From Desulfosudis oleivorans (lineage in GTDB: Bacteria; Desulfobacterota; Desulfobacteria; Desulfobacterales; SURF-7): a stretch of DNA of 64,000 bases. The position numbers were made by a program, and so were the translations under genes. Location: positions 62,001 to 126,000 of the forward strand of contig DYJD01000022.1 of assembly GCA_020723325.1 (NCBI GenBank). The letters are read 5' to 3'. Under the pieces are notes generated by a model that did no database searches, was not told where the DNA came from, and saw only the letters and a list, made by a program, of their open reading frames with translations. Position 1 is the stretch's first letter. Each line of letters starts with the position of its first letter. Shown here in pieces: positions 1-9,807 of this stretch.

Positions 1-2
1 TT

Positions 3-2390
3 CACAGCCTCAGTCATCTCCCGTCTTTTAAATTCAATGAAGAAGGGTATCAGGGCCTCAGCGAAAAAGTGTTTGCCTGCGTGAATGAATACAATGTGGG
101 GGCTGCCACGGTTTTCGCCTTCGGCCGTTCTTTTCTGGCCAATCGTTTCGGTCATTTGACTTCCATGCACCACCATTATTTGCTGGAGGGCTTGCAGGGG
201 GCTTTTGCCGATATCCCGGCCATTCTGGTGGCCGGCGGGCCCTCCCTGGACAAAAACATCCATCTGCTGGCAGAGGCCAAAAACAAAGCCGTGATCATCG
301 CCGTGGACACGGTATTACCGGCCCTGCTGTCCCGGGGAATAGCCCCGGATTTTGTGACTTCCATTGATCCCGAGGAATTCACATTTGAAAAATATGCGGA
401 AGTCATTCCCCAGATTGAGAAAACGGCCCTCATCTGCACGGCCTGGGTAACCCCTAAAGTTCCCAAGACCTTTCCCAACGGCAGGGTGTTTTGGACATTT
501 GCCGGCAACGGTGTGGAATCCTGGATGAATTCATTGATGGGCGGGAGATTGCTGACCACCGGGGCCAAAACCGTGGCCCACCTGAGTTTCACCGCGGCGG
601 TCATTCTCGGTTGTTCACCCATTGTGTTTGTCGGGCAGGACCTGGCTTTTTCCGGGGAAAAGGACCATGCTTCCGAGACCGTGCTTTCCAATCAGGATAT
701 GCTGGACGACTTGTTCAAATCCGGCAAGGATTTGATCTGGGTGGAAGGCAATCTTCAGGAAAAGGTGGCCACCAACCGGTCCTTTTACAGCATGATCAAA
801 TCCTTTGAAAAGATGATCGCCGGAACCCCCGGCCGCTATATCAATGCCACGGAAGGCGGCGCCCGTTTGGCAGGGACGGAGATCCGGACACTGCGTGAAG
901 TCATGGATGCCCATTGCGGTAGGGCCTATGATATTGAAGAACGCATCGATGCTTTTTTCAGCCGGACGCCGCGAATGGCCAGTGAAGTCCTGCTGCGGGA
1001 ATTCCGGGAAGTGAAAAAGCAGATCAGAAACCAGCACGGCTATATCCGCAAATCGGATAAAATCAGCCGGCAATTGCGCAGCCGCATCGCCGCCTTGCGT
1101 AAAAACGGCCTTGCCTATCGCTCCGCATCGGCTTTGCCCAAGCCGGTTCAAAAAATGTTGAATGAGATCGATGGTTTTCATCAGAAAATGGACAAGGCCT
1201 ATGGTCTTTGGCACGTTTTGGAGGAAATCACCCTGGAGGGTCTGCGTCACAGCGAGCGCCTGCGGCATTCCATCGAACTCCTGAAGAACAAGCCCGAGCG
1301 CTATCTGGACTGGATAGAAAAGAATCTGGACCGGTTGGATATCATCAACCGCGTGCGGCGGGAGGTGCTGGGGGAATTTGAAACCCACCTTGAAAGGACC
1401 CTGGATTATCACGCCGAGGAGTCCGAACTGAAACAGCAACTGAGAGTAAAGGAGACCGGAATAGACGAATATCTCAACCTGATGCGATTATATGATGAAT
1501 GCGGCCAAATCACTATGCTGGACCAAGTGCTTGCGGAAGTGGGCCAAGCAAACCAGGATTCTCCGGAAATCCAGTATTATCAGGGGTGCGTGGCTGCCCA
1601 TCGTTTCGAGCAAGCCCGGGCGGAAGTACATTTCAACTCCGCCATCCGGCTAGATCCCGACTTTTCCCAACGGGTCTCGGCCTTTGGCCATCAAATGGCG
1701 GAACAGTATTATCGCTACACCCTCCGGCTGAAAATGGACGGTTACGACATCCGCAAAATGCTTCTGAGAGGTGCGCGTTATTGCAGCACCCACAAGGAAT
1801 TGAATCTGGAAATGAACGAGCTCGTTACCAAGGACCTGACAGCCGTCGGCGCTGCTTTGGAAGCAGGGGAATTTGAAAAAGCAGGTTCCAGGATCGCCCC
1901 CTGGGTCCGGGAGCTGGCTGAAAATCCCAAGCTTTCGGAATGTCTGCGACCTGCCCCCATGGGGGAATTGCTGCGCCATCAAGGACAGTTACTGATTCAA
2001 AAGAGTGAATTCATGGCCGCGGCCGAGTGCTTTCAGCGTGCCATGGAATATCTGCCCCATGCCACCGACCTGTATATCCACCAATGCGATGCGCTGTTTG
2101 CCGGTGAAAGCTTTGATGCCGGTATCGCTTGTTTGCAGAAAGCCGTTGCCAGGGACCGCAATTATGCGATCTACTGGGAAAACATCGGTGATCATCTCCA
2201 AGCTGTACAACAATTCGGCGATGCCATCCTGGCTTATGAACAGTGCTTTATCGTCCTGCCGGATAAGATCGACCTGCTGAAGAAAATCGGGGATTGCTAT
2301 ATGGCCTTGGAGCAGCCGTCAGCCGGCCGGGAGGCGTATATTCAGTATACCCTGAAAAGCGGCCGGGTGCCGGCTTTGAATATCGGATGA
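3..2390 (+). CDS. Maf-type motility accessory factor (DUF115/MptE-like) with C-terminal TPRs; 5' end outside window
   Basis: The frame is open from base 3, so the true start lies before the window; the GTG at 69 is only the first internal start-like codon. The DUF115 core carries PAILVAGGPSLDKN, the nucleotide-sugar binding signature of Maf proteins, about 70-80 residues into the visible part. It is followed by a helical region and TPR-like helices near the C terminus (AECFQRAMEYLPHATDLY). Maf proteins are thought to transfer pseudaminic or legionaminic acid to flagellin in the cytoplasm. Finding it opposite a pseudaminic acid operon fits that role. It is followed after 9 bp by another TPR protein on the same strand. 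The family call is firm; the sugar it uses is inferred from context. Confidence 0.85.
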   Translation, partial: HSLSHLPSFKFNEEGYQGLSEKVFACVNEYNVGAATVFAFGRSFLANRFGHLTSMHHHYLLEGLQGAFADIPAILVAGGPSLDKNIHLLAEAKNKAVIIAVDTVLPALLSRGIAPDFVTSIDPEEFTFEKYAEVIPQIEKTALICTAWVTPKVPKTFPNGRVFWTFAGNGVESWMNSLMGGRLLTTGAKTVAHLSFTAAVILGCSPIVFVGQDLAFSGEKDHASETVLSNQDMLDDLFKSGKDLIWVEGNLQEKVATNRSFYSMIKSFEKMIAGTPGRYINATEGGARLAGTEIRTLREVMDAHCGRAYDIEERIDAFFSRTPRMASEVLLREFREVKKQIRNQHGYIRKSDKISRQLRSRIAALRKNGLAYRSASALPKPVQKMLNEIDGFHQKMDKAYGLWHVLEEITLEGLRHSERLRHSIELLKNKPERYLDWIEKNLDRLDIINRVRREVLGEFETHLERTLDYHAEESELKQQLRVKETGIDEYLNLMRLYDECGQITMLDQVLAEVGQANQDSPEIQYYQGCVAAHRFEQARAEVHFNSAIRLDPDFSQRVSAFGHQMAEQYYRYTLRLKMDGYDIRKMLLRGARYCSTHKELNLEMNELVTKDLTAVGAALEAGEFEKAGSRIAPWVRELAENPKLSECLRPAPMGELLRHQGQLLIQKSEFMAAAECFQRAMEYLPHATDLYIHQCDALFAGESFDAGIACLQKAVARDRNYAIYWENIGDHLQAVQQFGDAILAYEQCFIVLPDKIDLLKKIGDCYMALEQPSAGREAYIQYTLKSGRVPALNIG

Positions 2391-2399
2391 TCATCTAAA

Positions 2400-4637
2400 A
2401 TGAATGAGCAGTTGAACCGCGCAATTCAGGAGCATTTGTCCGGCCGGGTTGAAAACGCCGTGGCCATGTATCAGCGCATCCTTGACCAGGAACCGCAAAC
2501 GCCGGAAGCCTTGTATTTGCTGGGGCTGACGGCGGTGCAGAGCGGGGACCTGGGCCGCGCCGCCGGTTTGATCCAACGGGCGATCGCCTTGAAGCCCCAG
2601 GAGGCCGATTATCATCATCATCTCGGCTTGGTGATGGAACGAATGGGTTGTCTGCCGGAGGCGGCGGAGGCTTATAAAAATGCCCTGCGGTCCGACCCGG
2701 CTCGTCTGGAGGCCTTTCGGAGTCTGTTGCGCATCTGTCCAGGGGAAACCGGGCTGGGCCTGTGGTTGGGGAACCTCTTGTTTGCCAAGGGCAGCCTGAC
2801 CGAGGCCTTGAAGTACTATCAACTGGTGGCGGACCAGGCCCCGGATAACGCGGCGGCCCTCAATAACATGGGCTGCATTCTGCAACGTCTGGGGCGTCAT
2901 ACCGAAGCGGAAACGGCCTTCCGGCGGGTTTTAACCCTCAGCCCTGAGAATGCCGAAGGACTGAATAACCTGGGCTACGCCCTTTACTTGCAGGGGAAAC
3001 TTGAAGGGGCCATGGATTGCTATGGTAAAGCCGTTGCCCTGAATCCGGATTTCAAGCAGGCCTGGCTTAATCTGGCAACAGTGCTGCAATTGAATGGGAA
3101 TTACGCGGAAACCGTGGAGGCCTTTCGCAATTGCATCCGGCTGACGCCAGAAAACGCCGAGGCACATTTCAAGCTGGGGTACATCCATCATCGCGCCCAC
3201 AATTTCAGCGATGCCATTAAAAGTTATGAACTCGCCCTGCAATTGAAGCCTGAATCCCCCGAATATTGTAACAATCTGGCCTGCGCCTTGATGGAAAACG
3301 GCGCGGTGGAGGCTTCCCTGGAATATTTTGAGCGCTGCCTCGGTATGCAACCGGATTTTGTGGATGGGCTCTGCAATTTGGGGCGGGCCTACAAAAAATT
3401 GGGCCGACTGGATGAAGCCGCTCGGAAGATGAAACAGGCCCTCCGATTAAAGCCGGATTTACATATGGTGCACAATGAACTGGGCATGGTGTATGCCGCC
3501 CAAGGGCGCTATCAGCAGGCCATGGATTGCTATCACAAGACCCTGCAATTGAATCCGGACTATGCCGAGGCCTGTTATAACATCGGATGCGCCCTGGAAG
3601 GAACGGCCCGCTTTCAGGAGGCCCTGATATTCTATCAGCAGGCCATTCAAAAGAAGCCGGATTTTGCAGAAGCCCATGTGAATAAAGCCTTGCTGCTGCT
3701 GCTCCACGGCCGGTATGCGGAAGGTTGGCAAGCCTATGAATGGCGCTTTAAGCGCAAAGACCTGCGGGGCCGTTACTGGAATCGCTACGGTGTTCCCCTC
3801 TGGGACGGCGGTCCTTTTCACGGTAAACGGCTTTATATACAGAAGGAGCAGGGCCTGGGGGATACCATCCAATTTGCGCGTTTTTTTCCGCTGGTGAAGG
3901 CCCTGGGCGGAACCGTGATTTTCGAGGCGGAGAAGCCTTTGATACCGCTCCTGAAGCAGGTGGCCGGGCTGGATGAGGTCGTGGAATTCCAGGGCACGGA
4001 GCACCCGGCCCCGGTGGACTTGCACATCTATTTGTTCAGCCTGCCGACCCTGCTGGGGACAACCCTTGAGACCCTCCCCGCAACATGCCCTTACATTCAT
4101 GCCGATCAGGGCAAAGTGGAATACTGGCGCCGGCGCTTGAATCACCCTGATCTGAAGGTGGGGCTGGTTTGGGCCGGAAACCCGGAAAACAAGGACGATG
4201 CCTTCCGATCCTGCCATTTGTCCCAATTTGAGCCGTTGTCCCAAATTCCGGGGGTGCAGTTGTACAGCCTACAAAAAGGGACAGCGGCCGGGCAGGTTTC
4301 AACCGTGACCTGGGCGGAGCGCATTGTATGCCTGGGTGAGGAATTGAAGGACTTCACTGATACTGCGGCAGTCATGGCGAATTTGGATTTGCTCATCGCC
4401 GTTGACACGGTGGTTGTGCATTTGGCCGGGGCCATGGGACGTCCGGTATGGAACCTGCGGCATGCCAAACCCTACTGGGTTTGGATGCTGGAAAAAACCG
4501 ATTCCGTGTGGTATCCCACCATGCAGATCTACCGTCAGGAGCAGTTGCGGGAATGGGGACCGGTCATTGATCGGGTCGGAGCGGATCTCACGCTAATGGC
4601 CCAAAGCCGGCTTCCCTCTTCAGCAATCAACTTGTAG
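2400..4637 (+). CDS. TPR protein with C-terminal glycosyltransferase-9-like domain
   Basis: Residues 1 to about 440 are roughly a dozen 34-residue TPR units, many with the A..NLG and PD/PE signatures. Residues about 455-745 resemble the ADP-heptose:LPS heptosyltransferase (GT9) fold: EQGLGDTIQFARFFP near the start, VGLVWAGNP in the middle, and AVDTVVVHLAGAMG near the end. This architecture is common in glycosylation islands and may modify protein or flagellar glycans. The protein is a paralogue of the product at 11733-13340, but its late segment reads AKPYWVWML where the paralogue has the more usual PDWRWML, so substrate or activity may differ. Likely co-transcribed with the Maf gene 9 bp upstream. 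Confidence 0.8.
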   Translation: MNEQLNRAIQEHLSGRVENAVAMYQRILDQEPQTPEALYLLGLTAVQSGDLGRAAGLIQRAIALKPQEADYHHHLGLVMERMGCLPEAAEAYKNALRSDPARLEAFRSLLRICPGETGLGLWLGNLLFAKGSLTEALKYYQLVADQAPDNAAALNNMGCILQRLGRHTEAETAFRRVLTLSPENAEGLNNLGYALYLQGKLEGAMDCYGKAVALNPDFKQAWLNLATVLQLNGNYAETVEAFRNCIRLTPENAEAHFKLGYIHHRAHNFSDAIKSYELALQLKPESPEYCNNLACALMENGAVEASLEYFERCLGMQPDFVDGLCNLGRAYKKLGRLDEAARKMKQALRLKPDLHMVHNELGMVYAAQGRYQQAMDCYHKTLQLNPDYAEACYNIGCALEGTARFQEALIFYQQAIQKKPDFAEAHVNKALLLLLHGRYAEGWQAYEWRFKRKDLRGRYWNRYGVPLWDGGPFHGKRLYIQKEQGLGDTIQFARFFPLVKALGGTVIFEAEKPLIPLLKQVAGLDEVVEFQGTEHPAPVDLHIYLFSLPTLLGTTLETLPATCPYIHADQGKVEYWRRRLNHPDLKVGLVWAGNPENKDDAFRSCHLSQFEPLSQIPGVQLYSLQKGTAAGQVSTVTWAERIVCLGEELKDFTDTAAVMANLDLLIAVDTVVVHLAGAMGRPVWNLRHAKPYWVWMLEKTDSVWYPTMQIYRQEQLREWGPVIDRVGADLTLMAQSRLPSSAINL

Positions 4638-4660
4638 TTTTGCACAGAGGCGTTGAACCC

Positions 4661-5431
4661 ATGGCATTATGCGCGCCCATTGAGCCCCGAAAAAAGGAAT
4701 ACGCATGTTCCGTGCCGGGAGTGGCTGAAATGATTCCGCGGGGATTGAAGCGAGCCCTGGATGTGGGTTGTTCCAGCGGGGGGCTCGGCCTCTACTTGAA
4801 GACCACAGCCGGCTATGAAACCGTCGTGGGTATTGAATATTCTGCGGCAGCGGCGGAGAAGGCCAAGCTGCACCTGGATGCTGTTTTTTTGGGGGATGCA
4901 AGCACCATCAAGCTTCCGGCCGAGTATGCAGAATATTTCGATGTGATCGTCTATGCCGATGTGCTGGAGCATCTGTATGACCCCTGGTCCGCGATCGGCG
5001 GGCAACTTGCATGGCTGAAGCCCCAGGGCTATGTGGCCGCCAGTATTCCGAATATCAAGAACCTGTTTGTGATCTTGAATTTGTTGGCCGGCCGTTTTGA
5101 TTATGCCGAATTCGGACTGCTGGACCGGACCCACATCCGGTTTTTCACTTCCCAGACCGCCGTGGAGCTGTTCCTGCAAAATGGATTGCGGTTGGTGGAT
5201 TTCCGGCGCTCATTCCGGCCGGCTGCCTGGCATGCGGAAATGAATGCCGGCAATCCAGCGGACCCGGGCATCCTCACGGTCTATGAAAACATCTATCAAA
5301 AATTCATTCAGGGCCAAGATTGCACGGGTGATCTCAAACAATGTTTCGGGCTCTTCGCCTTCTCCCCGGAGGCAGTGGCCGACCTGTTTACCGCCCAGTA
5401 CCATATGCTGTTTCAACGGCGTGAAGAATGA
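4661..5431 (+). CDS. class I SAM-dependent methyltransferase
   Basis: The SAM-binding motif I is visible as ALDVGCSSGGLGLYL, followed by an acidic residue (GIEYS) and a DVIVYADVLEHLYDPW motif typical of Methyltransf_11/23 enzymes. The ATG at 4661 has AGAGG ten bases upstream; a TTG at 4640 in the same frame is an alternative start just after the previous stop. The stop overlaps the next start as ATGA at 5428-5431, so translation is coupled to the glycosyltransferase. The likely substrate is a sugar or glycan in the flagellin glycosylation pathway, but this is inferred only from the neighbours. Confidence 0.75.
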   Translation: MALCAPIEPRKKEYACSVPGVAEMIPRGLKRALDVGCSSGGLGLYLKTTAGYETVVGIEYSAAAAEKAKLHLDAVFLGDASTIKLPAEYAEYFDVIVYADVLEHLYDPWSAIGGQLAWLKPQGYVAASIPNIKNLFVILNLLAGRFDYAEFGLLDRTHIRFFTSQTAVELFLQNGLRLVDFRRSFRPAAWHAEMNAGNPADPGILTVYENIYQKFIQGQDCTGDLKQCFGLFAFSPEAVADLFTAQYHMLFQRREE

Positions 5432-6675
5432 GCGCAATGCCCGCAATGGAAAAATACCGGGTAGTGGTAGTGATCAGCCCGGGCATGGCGGCGCCCTGGA
5501 TCTTGTCGGATTTGGCCGCGGCTTTTGCCCAGGGCGGCAGCGAAATTTTTATCATCGACCTGCGGGAACTGGAGAAAAAGCCGTCAACCCAGGAGAAATT
5601 GGCTTATTTCGAAGATATTACCGCGGCCCTGATCCGGTTTTCACCCCATTTTGCCTTGGGCTACAACACCTCTGTTTTTATTTCCCTGCCGCCCAACAAT
5701 CCCCGGGCGCATTTTTTTGAAGCCTTGCAGATTCCCTATATATCGCTTTTTTTCGACAATCCCTTGCTGAGCGGCTATGCCAACGCCATCCTGACACCGG
5801 AATCCTCCCTGTATACGGTTTTTATCTGGGACCGGCATTACTTGGACTTGTTTCGCAGCAGCCTCCGCAAGGAGGCCTTTTACCTGCCCCTGGCCACCAA
5901 CCCGGAAGTATTCAAGCCGGATCCGGCCGATGCCGGCTACACCTGTGACCTCAGTTTTGTGGGTTCGGTGTCCGAGGAGACGGACTACGCGAAAGGGCGC
6001 AAGCAGGCGGGCTGGCATGAATGGCTGGTGGGCTTTGCCGAAAATGTGGTTCAGACCAAGCAGGCCAATCCCCATGCTTCCATCGAACAGGTGATTGCCG
6101 CCTTTCAACAAACCTTCCCACAACAAACCCAGGAGATCTTGAGCGCCTATCTGCGGAGCGATGCCTCCAGTGATTTCATGTTGTCCCTGTATGCCCAACT
6201 GGGGGATCAGTACCGCCTGGAAGTGATGGACAGCCTTACGGAATTCAAACCGCACATCTTCGGCGGCAAAGGCTGGGAAAGGATGCGCAGAGGCGGGGCG
6301 GTTTTGGAGGGTAGCACGGCCTATGGCGCGGAGTTGTCGCGCATCTATCGGAAGTCCAGGATCAATCTGAACATCTCGAGTGTTCAGTTGATGGATTCCG
6401 TCAACCAGCGGGTATTTGATGTGCCGGCCAGCGGCGCCTTTTTGCTTACGGATGCAAGGGCCCAGCTCGGAACTTTGTTCGAACTCGGCTTCGAGATGGT
6501 CACATATGCTTCTGTGGAGGAGTTGCGCAAGCATGTGCGCTATTATCTGGAGCACGATGAGGAGCGTCAAGACCTGGCCCAGAATGCCCGCAGGCGCGTC
6601 TTGGCCGAGCATACTTATTTCCATCGCGCCGCAAGCATCATCGCTGTTTTAAAGGACAAGGGCTTGATCGACTAA
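5428..6675 (+). CDS. CgeB-like glycosyltransferase (DUF3880 plus glycosyltransferase C-terminal domain)
   Basis: The N-terminal half has the DUF3880 pattern (ISLFFDNPLLSG, FIWDRHYLDLF, FYLPLATNPEVF). The C-terminal half has the Glyco_trans_1_2 pattern (INLNISSVQLMDSVNQRVFD, VPASGAFLLTD, RQDLAQNARRRVLAEHTY). This matches the CgeB / GT4-like proteins found in flagellin and S-layer glycosylation islands. It overlaps the upstream methyltransferase by 4 bp and ends 23 bp from a convergent gene. The donor and acceptor cannot be read from sequence. Confidence 0.75.
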   Translation: MSAMPAMEKYRVVVVISPGMAAPWILSDLAAAFAQGGSEIFIIDLRELEKKPSTQEKLAYFEDITAALIRFSPHFALGYNTSVFISLPPNNPRAHFFEALQIPYISLFFDNPLLSGYANAILTPESSLYTVFIWDRHYLDLFRSSLRKEAFYLPLATNPEVFKPDPADAGYTCDLSFVGSVSEETDYAKGRKQAGWHEWLVGFAENVVQTKQANPHASIEQVIAAFQQTFPQQTQEILSAYLRSDASSDFMLSLYAQLGDQYRLEVMDSLTEFKPHIFGGKGWERMRRGGAVLEGSTAYGAELSRIYRKSRINLNISSVQLMDSVNQRVFDVPASGAFLLTDARAQLGTLFELGFEMVTYASVEELRKHVRYYLEHDEERQDLAQNARRRVLAEHTYFHRAASIIAVLKDKGLID

Positions 6676-6698
6676 GGGCTGATCAGCCGTGAAAAGGG

Positions 6699-8432
6699 TT
6701 ATTCCTCCGCCACCAGGATTTCACCGTTGTACATGATGCATTTGCGACAAATGGGCGGCAATGCTTCCTGCTCATACCGCAGGATATGGCGGCGCAGATT
6801 CCGATATACAGGGCTGCCCCAGATTTCCATCAGATCCTGGTCCAGAATATTTCCGACACGGCTTTCACCCGCAAGATCATAACAGCAAAAGACAATATCG
6901 CCGTTCACCCGCACCGCCAGTTGAGTGAAGGGCATGGGGCAGAAGGATTGGGCCTTATCGGCCGAGACCCGCAGGTTTTTCAGCGCAACGGTCTTTATGT
7001 CCAAACCCGGCCATTTCATGGCGTAAATGGATTCAATGGGCAAATCCGGGAAATCCTGTTGCAGAAATGCCGGCGGCTCCGGGATAAGCGGATCACCTGG
7101 ACGTTTGATGATGGTATTGTCGATGCTGATGCGGGTGTTCTGCAGATATTTGCGCAGCATGGCCACATGCTTGACAACGGTGTGGTAGTCGGAGCCCCGC
7201 CGGATGCGGTTGTTTTCCTCCGGCGAACGGCCGTCGATGGAAATTCCGATATGATCCACACCGGCATGGGCCAGGCTGCGGCAAAGGGATTCGGTAACCA
7301 GCATGGCATTGGTATTGAATTGAACATGGGTGATATGGGTTTCGGCTTTCAGGCGCCGGCACATTTCCGGCAGGGCCTTGTTCAAAAGCGGTTCGCCGGA
7401 AAGATATAAAATGCATTGGTGAATGGATGGAATTCTTCTGATTTCCGCCAAAATCCGGTTGAACAGGCTCTCTTCCATCACGGTTCGGCCGATGCTGTGG
7501 TAGTCATTGCCCGTGGGACAATGGCGGCAACGGAGATTGCAGGCGCTGGAGGTTTCGATGCGGATATTGCGCAGGCGCGCGAGGCCGAAATCCGGGTCAA
7601 GATCCGGAATCCGCTGGAAAAGGGTTTGGGCGCCGGTATATTCGCCGATTTTGAGGAAATTGCCGGCCATCTGGAAATGGGCTTCCGCGTCGGCCGGGCT
7701 GGCCGCCAGGATTTCCTGGTAGCAATGGATCATCTCCGGGGGGCTCAGACTTTCCCGCAGAACGGTTTCAAGGTTGATATGGGCGATTTTGTAATCCGGA
7801 TGCCGGATGATCAATTTTTGAAAACAAGCGATGGCTTCTTGGCGCCGACCGAGGCTGTGGAGGGTCAGGCCCAAATTGTTCAGGGCATCCATGGGTTCAT
7901 CCGTGAGGGCGGCGGCGCGTTCAAAGCAGAATGCGGCCGCTTCCGGCTGTTGCAGGCGGTTCAGGGCATTTCCCAAATAAAACCATGAATCCGGAAGAGC
8001 CGCCGCTGTCTCTATCATATGTTCTTTACAAGCCAGAGCCTGGGGGGCATTGGCCAAATTCAACAAGGTGATGCGGATATTATTGGCGGCCTCCGGGTAG
8101 CTCTTTTTCAAGGCCAGGGCCTGGTGGTATGCCGCCAATGCTTTTTCCGGCTGGGCCAGGCGGTTGTAAACATTCCCCAAATTGAAAAACGCCTCTGGAA
8201 AATCCGGGGCCAGCTCCACTGCTTTTGTCAGATGGCAAAGGGCGTTGGCGTGGTCTTCCGCCATGGTCAAGGCCAGGCCGAGATTGCATTGCACAGCCGG
8301 CAAATCCGGGTGTTGGGCCAGAATCAGACGATACAATTCCATGGCGGTTTGCAGGTCACCCTTTTGGTGATGCCCCACCGCAATTTGATACAACTGGTTG
8401 ATGTCGAATACCCGGGGGGGATTGGGGTTCAT
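6699..8432 (-). CDS. TPR-radical SAM/SPASM fusion protein
   Basis: Residues 1 to about 275 are TPRs beginning with FDINQLYQIAVGHHQKGDL. The rest is a radical SAM domain with the cluster motif CNLRCRHC, a GE-type motif (LYLSGEPLLN) and a C-terminal SPASM-like auxiliary cluster region (FCPMPFTQLAVRVNGDIVFCC, then CRKCIMYNG). SPASM enzymes modify peptides, proteins or sugars. The TPRs suggest docking to a protein partner. It is the last gene of the long minus-strand pse run, 22 bp after the sulfotransferase gene. The substrate is unknown; flagellin or its glycan is a reasonable guess. Confidence 0.8.
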   Translation of the reverse strand: MNPNPPRVFDINQLYQIAVGHHQKGDLQTAMELYRLILAQHPDLPAVQCNLGLALTMAEDHANALCHLTKAVELAPDFPEAFFNLGNVYNRLAQPEKALAAYHQALALKKSYPEAANNIRITLLNLANAPQALACKEHMIETAAALPDSWFYLGNALNRLQQPEAAAFCFERAAALTDEPMDALNNLGLTLHSLGRRQEAIACFQKLIIRHPDYKIAHINLETVLRESLSPPEMIHCYQEILAASPADAEAHFQMAGNFLKIGEYTGAQTLFQRIPDLDPDFGLARLRNIRIETSSACNLRCRHCPTGNDYHSIGRTVMEESLFNRILAEIRRIPSIHQCILYLSGEPLLNKALPEMCRRLKAETHITHVQFNTNAMLVTESLCRSLAHAGVDHIGISIDGRSPEENNRIRRGSDYHTVVKHVAMLRKYLQNTRISIDNTIIKRPGDPLIPEPPAFLQQDFPDLPIESIYAMKWPGLDIKTVALKNLRVSADKAQSFCPMPFTQLAVRVNGDIVFCCYDLAGESRVGNILDQDLMEIWGSPVYRNLRRHILRYEQEALPPICRKCIMYNGEILVAEE

Positions 8433-8454
8433 GATTTCCTGCTTTCAACGGATT

Positions 8455-9807
8455 TCAGCAATACCCGAAATAGTCCAGCCCTTCACGGGCGTTTTTTTCA
8501 ATTGCTTCCAGAATCCGATTGTCTGAAGCCCAGGCGGGCGGCGTACGGAATTTGTGAATGCGGTCCTTTTTCAAATGGATGACCTTGTGATCCAGGGGCA
8601 CATTCAGAAAGTCCGCAATCCGTGCCACGGTTTTTTCCGGCTCCAGGCAGAGATCCTCGTAGCGGATCAGCAGGAACCGGTTGCCCAGGGTTTCGCCGTA
8701 TTTTGCGCCCAGGAGCGACATTTTTTGCCACAGATAGGCGAACAGCGAACATTCCACTAGACCCGGGGGCGGATCAAACTTGTTGCTGCCCATGCCCTTG
8801 CCCAGCTCGGCTGTCAATGGGATGCCCTGCCATTCCTGGATATCTGTCCGGTCAAAATAGATGAGCCTGCCGAAATCGGAATTGGGAAACTCGGAATGGG
8901 GTGATAAGGCCACGTCGCGTCCATCCCGGACGATCTGAATGAATTTCGCTTCCGGAAAGACCCGGGACAACATGGGCATCAGAAAAATGTTGGGCGGCGC
9001 CTTCCAGCCCCACCGGGGGTAGGCCACCTTGGAGGCTATAAGACGCAGGAAATAATCCCGCAGGAGCAGCAACTCCGTTTCAGCGATGTGATGCTGCCGA
9101 TCAGGGTAGTAGCGGGTGATCAATTCGCTTAAGCCCATGAACGGACCGACGCCGGGTATGCCGGTACTGATATCCTGCTCATCATAGGCGTAGTTCAACT
9201 GGGTCCCCATGCAAATGCCGTTTTTGATCAGGAGCAAGGCCACTGCCGAAGTGCCGGAATGGAAGGCCCCGGTGACAATGATGGGGGACAGGGCTTGTTG
9301 TTGAATCATTGCCTTGATGGAATGCTCGGTGAGGGTTGCGGCCATTTCATTAAAGGCTTGTTCCGGGGCAATGGCGTTGCGGGTGATATGGGGGAGCAGT
9401 TCTGCACAATCGGCTTTATAACCGTTATAGCAGGATTCCACACGGATGGCGGCACGCCTTGGGATGGTTTCAAAATAGCGGGAAATGACGTTGTTCAAAG
9501 CCGCAAGGGCCTGATCAATGGTACTCCCGAAGCCCCACAGGCCCGGCAGCAGATTCGGACAGTTCATCAAATGGGCCTGATTTTTGAATTCTTCGATAAA
9601 CACATGCTGTATATCCACGCCGGCTTTGGCCGGAACGGATAAAGGACTGCCGCGGAAATGATCCAGGACGTTGTTCATGAGGGCCCGGGCATTCTCCGGC
9701 GAGTCATGGCGGACGGTGAAGGTGGGCAGCATTCCGGGATGGCTGCAAAGGAAGTGATCACCGGATTTGGAAATGACAAAACCGTTGGTTTGTTCGGTAT
9801 GGTTCAT
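8455..9807 (-). CDS. PAPS-type sulfotransferase-like protein
   Basis: The start is taken as the ATG at 9807 because it overlaps the upstream stop as ATGA and has GGAG upstream. A longer frame to 9984 runs back inside the previous gene and its added residues look like antisense-frame translation. The sulfotransferase 5'-phosphosulfate loop is visible as VTGAFHSGTSAVALLL. The 3'-phosphate motif is QIVRDGRDVALSPHSEF. A typical late segment reads LLIRYEDLCLEPEKTV. About 450 residues, longer than simple sulfotransferases because of a roughly 180-residue N-terminal part. In this context it may sulfate the flagellar glycan; the acceptor is not evident. Confidence 0.75.
   Translation of the reverse strand: MNHTEQTNGFVISKSGDHFLCSHPGMLPTFTVRHDSPENARALMNNVLDHFRGSPLSVPAKAGVDIQHVFIEEFKNQAHLMNCPNLLPGLWGFGSTIDQALAALNNVISRYFETIPRRAAIRVESCYNGYKADCAELLPHITRNAIAPEQAFNEMAATLTEHSIKAMIQQQALSPIIVTGAFHSGTSAVALLLIKNGICMGTQLNYAYDEQDISTGIPGVGPFMGLSELITRYYPDRQHHIAETELLLLRDYFLRLIASKVAYPRWGWKAPPNIFLMPMLSRVFPEAKFIQIVRDGRDVALSPHSEFPNSDFGRLIYFDRTDIQEWQGIPLTAELGKGMGSNKFDPPPGLVECSLFAYLWQKMSLLGAKYGETLGNRFLLIRYEDLCLEPEKTVARIADFLNVPLDHKVIHLKKDRIHKFRTPPAWASDNRILEAIEKNAREGLDYFGYC

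Noticed and set aside
615-1439. 274-codon minus-strand frame inside the Maf gene
   Set aside because: Antisense shadow with no ribosome site or family resemblance, inside a gene with clear homology on the other strand.
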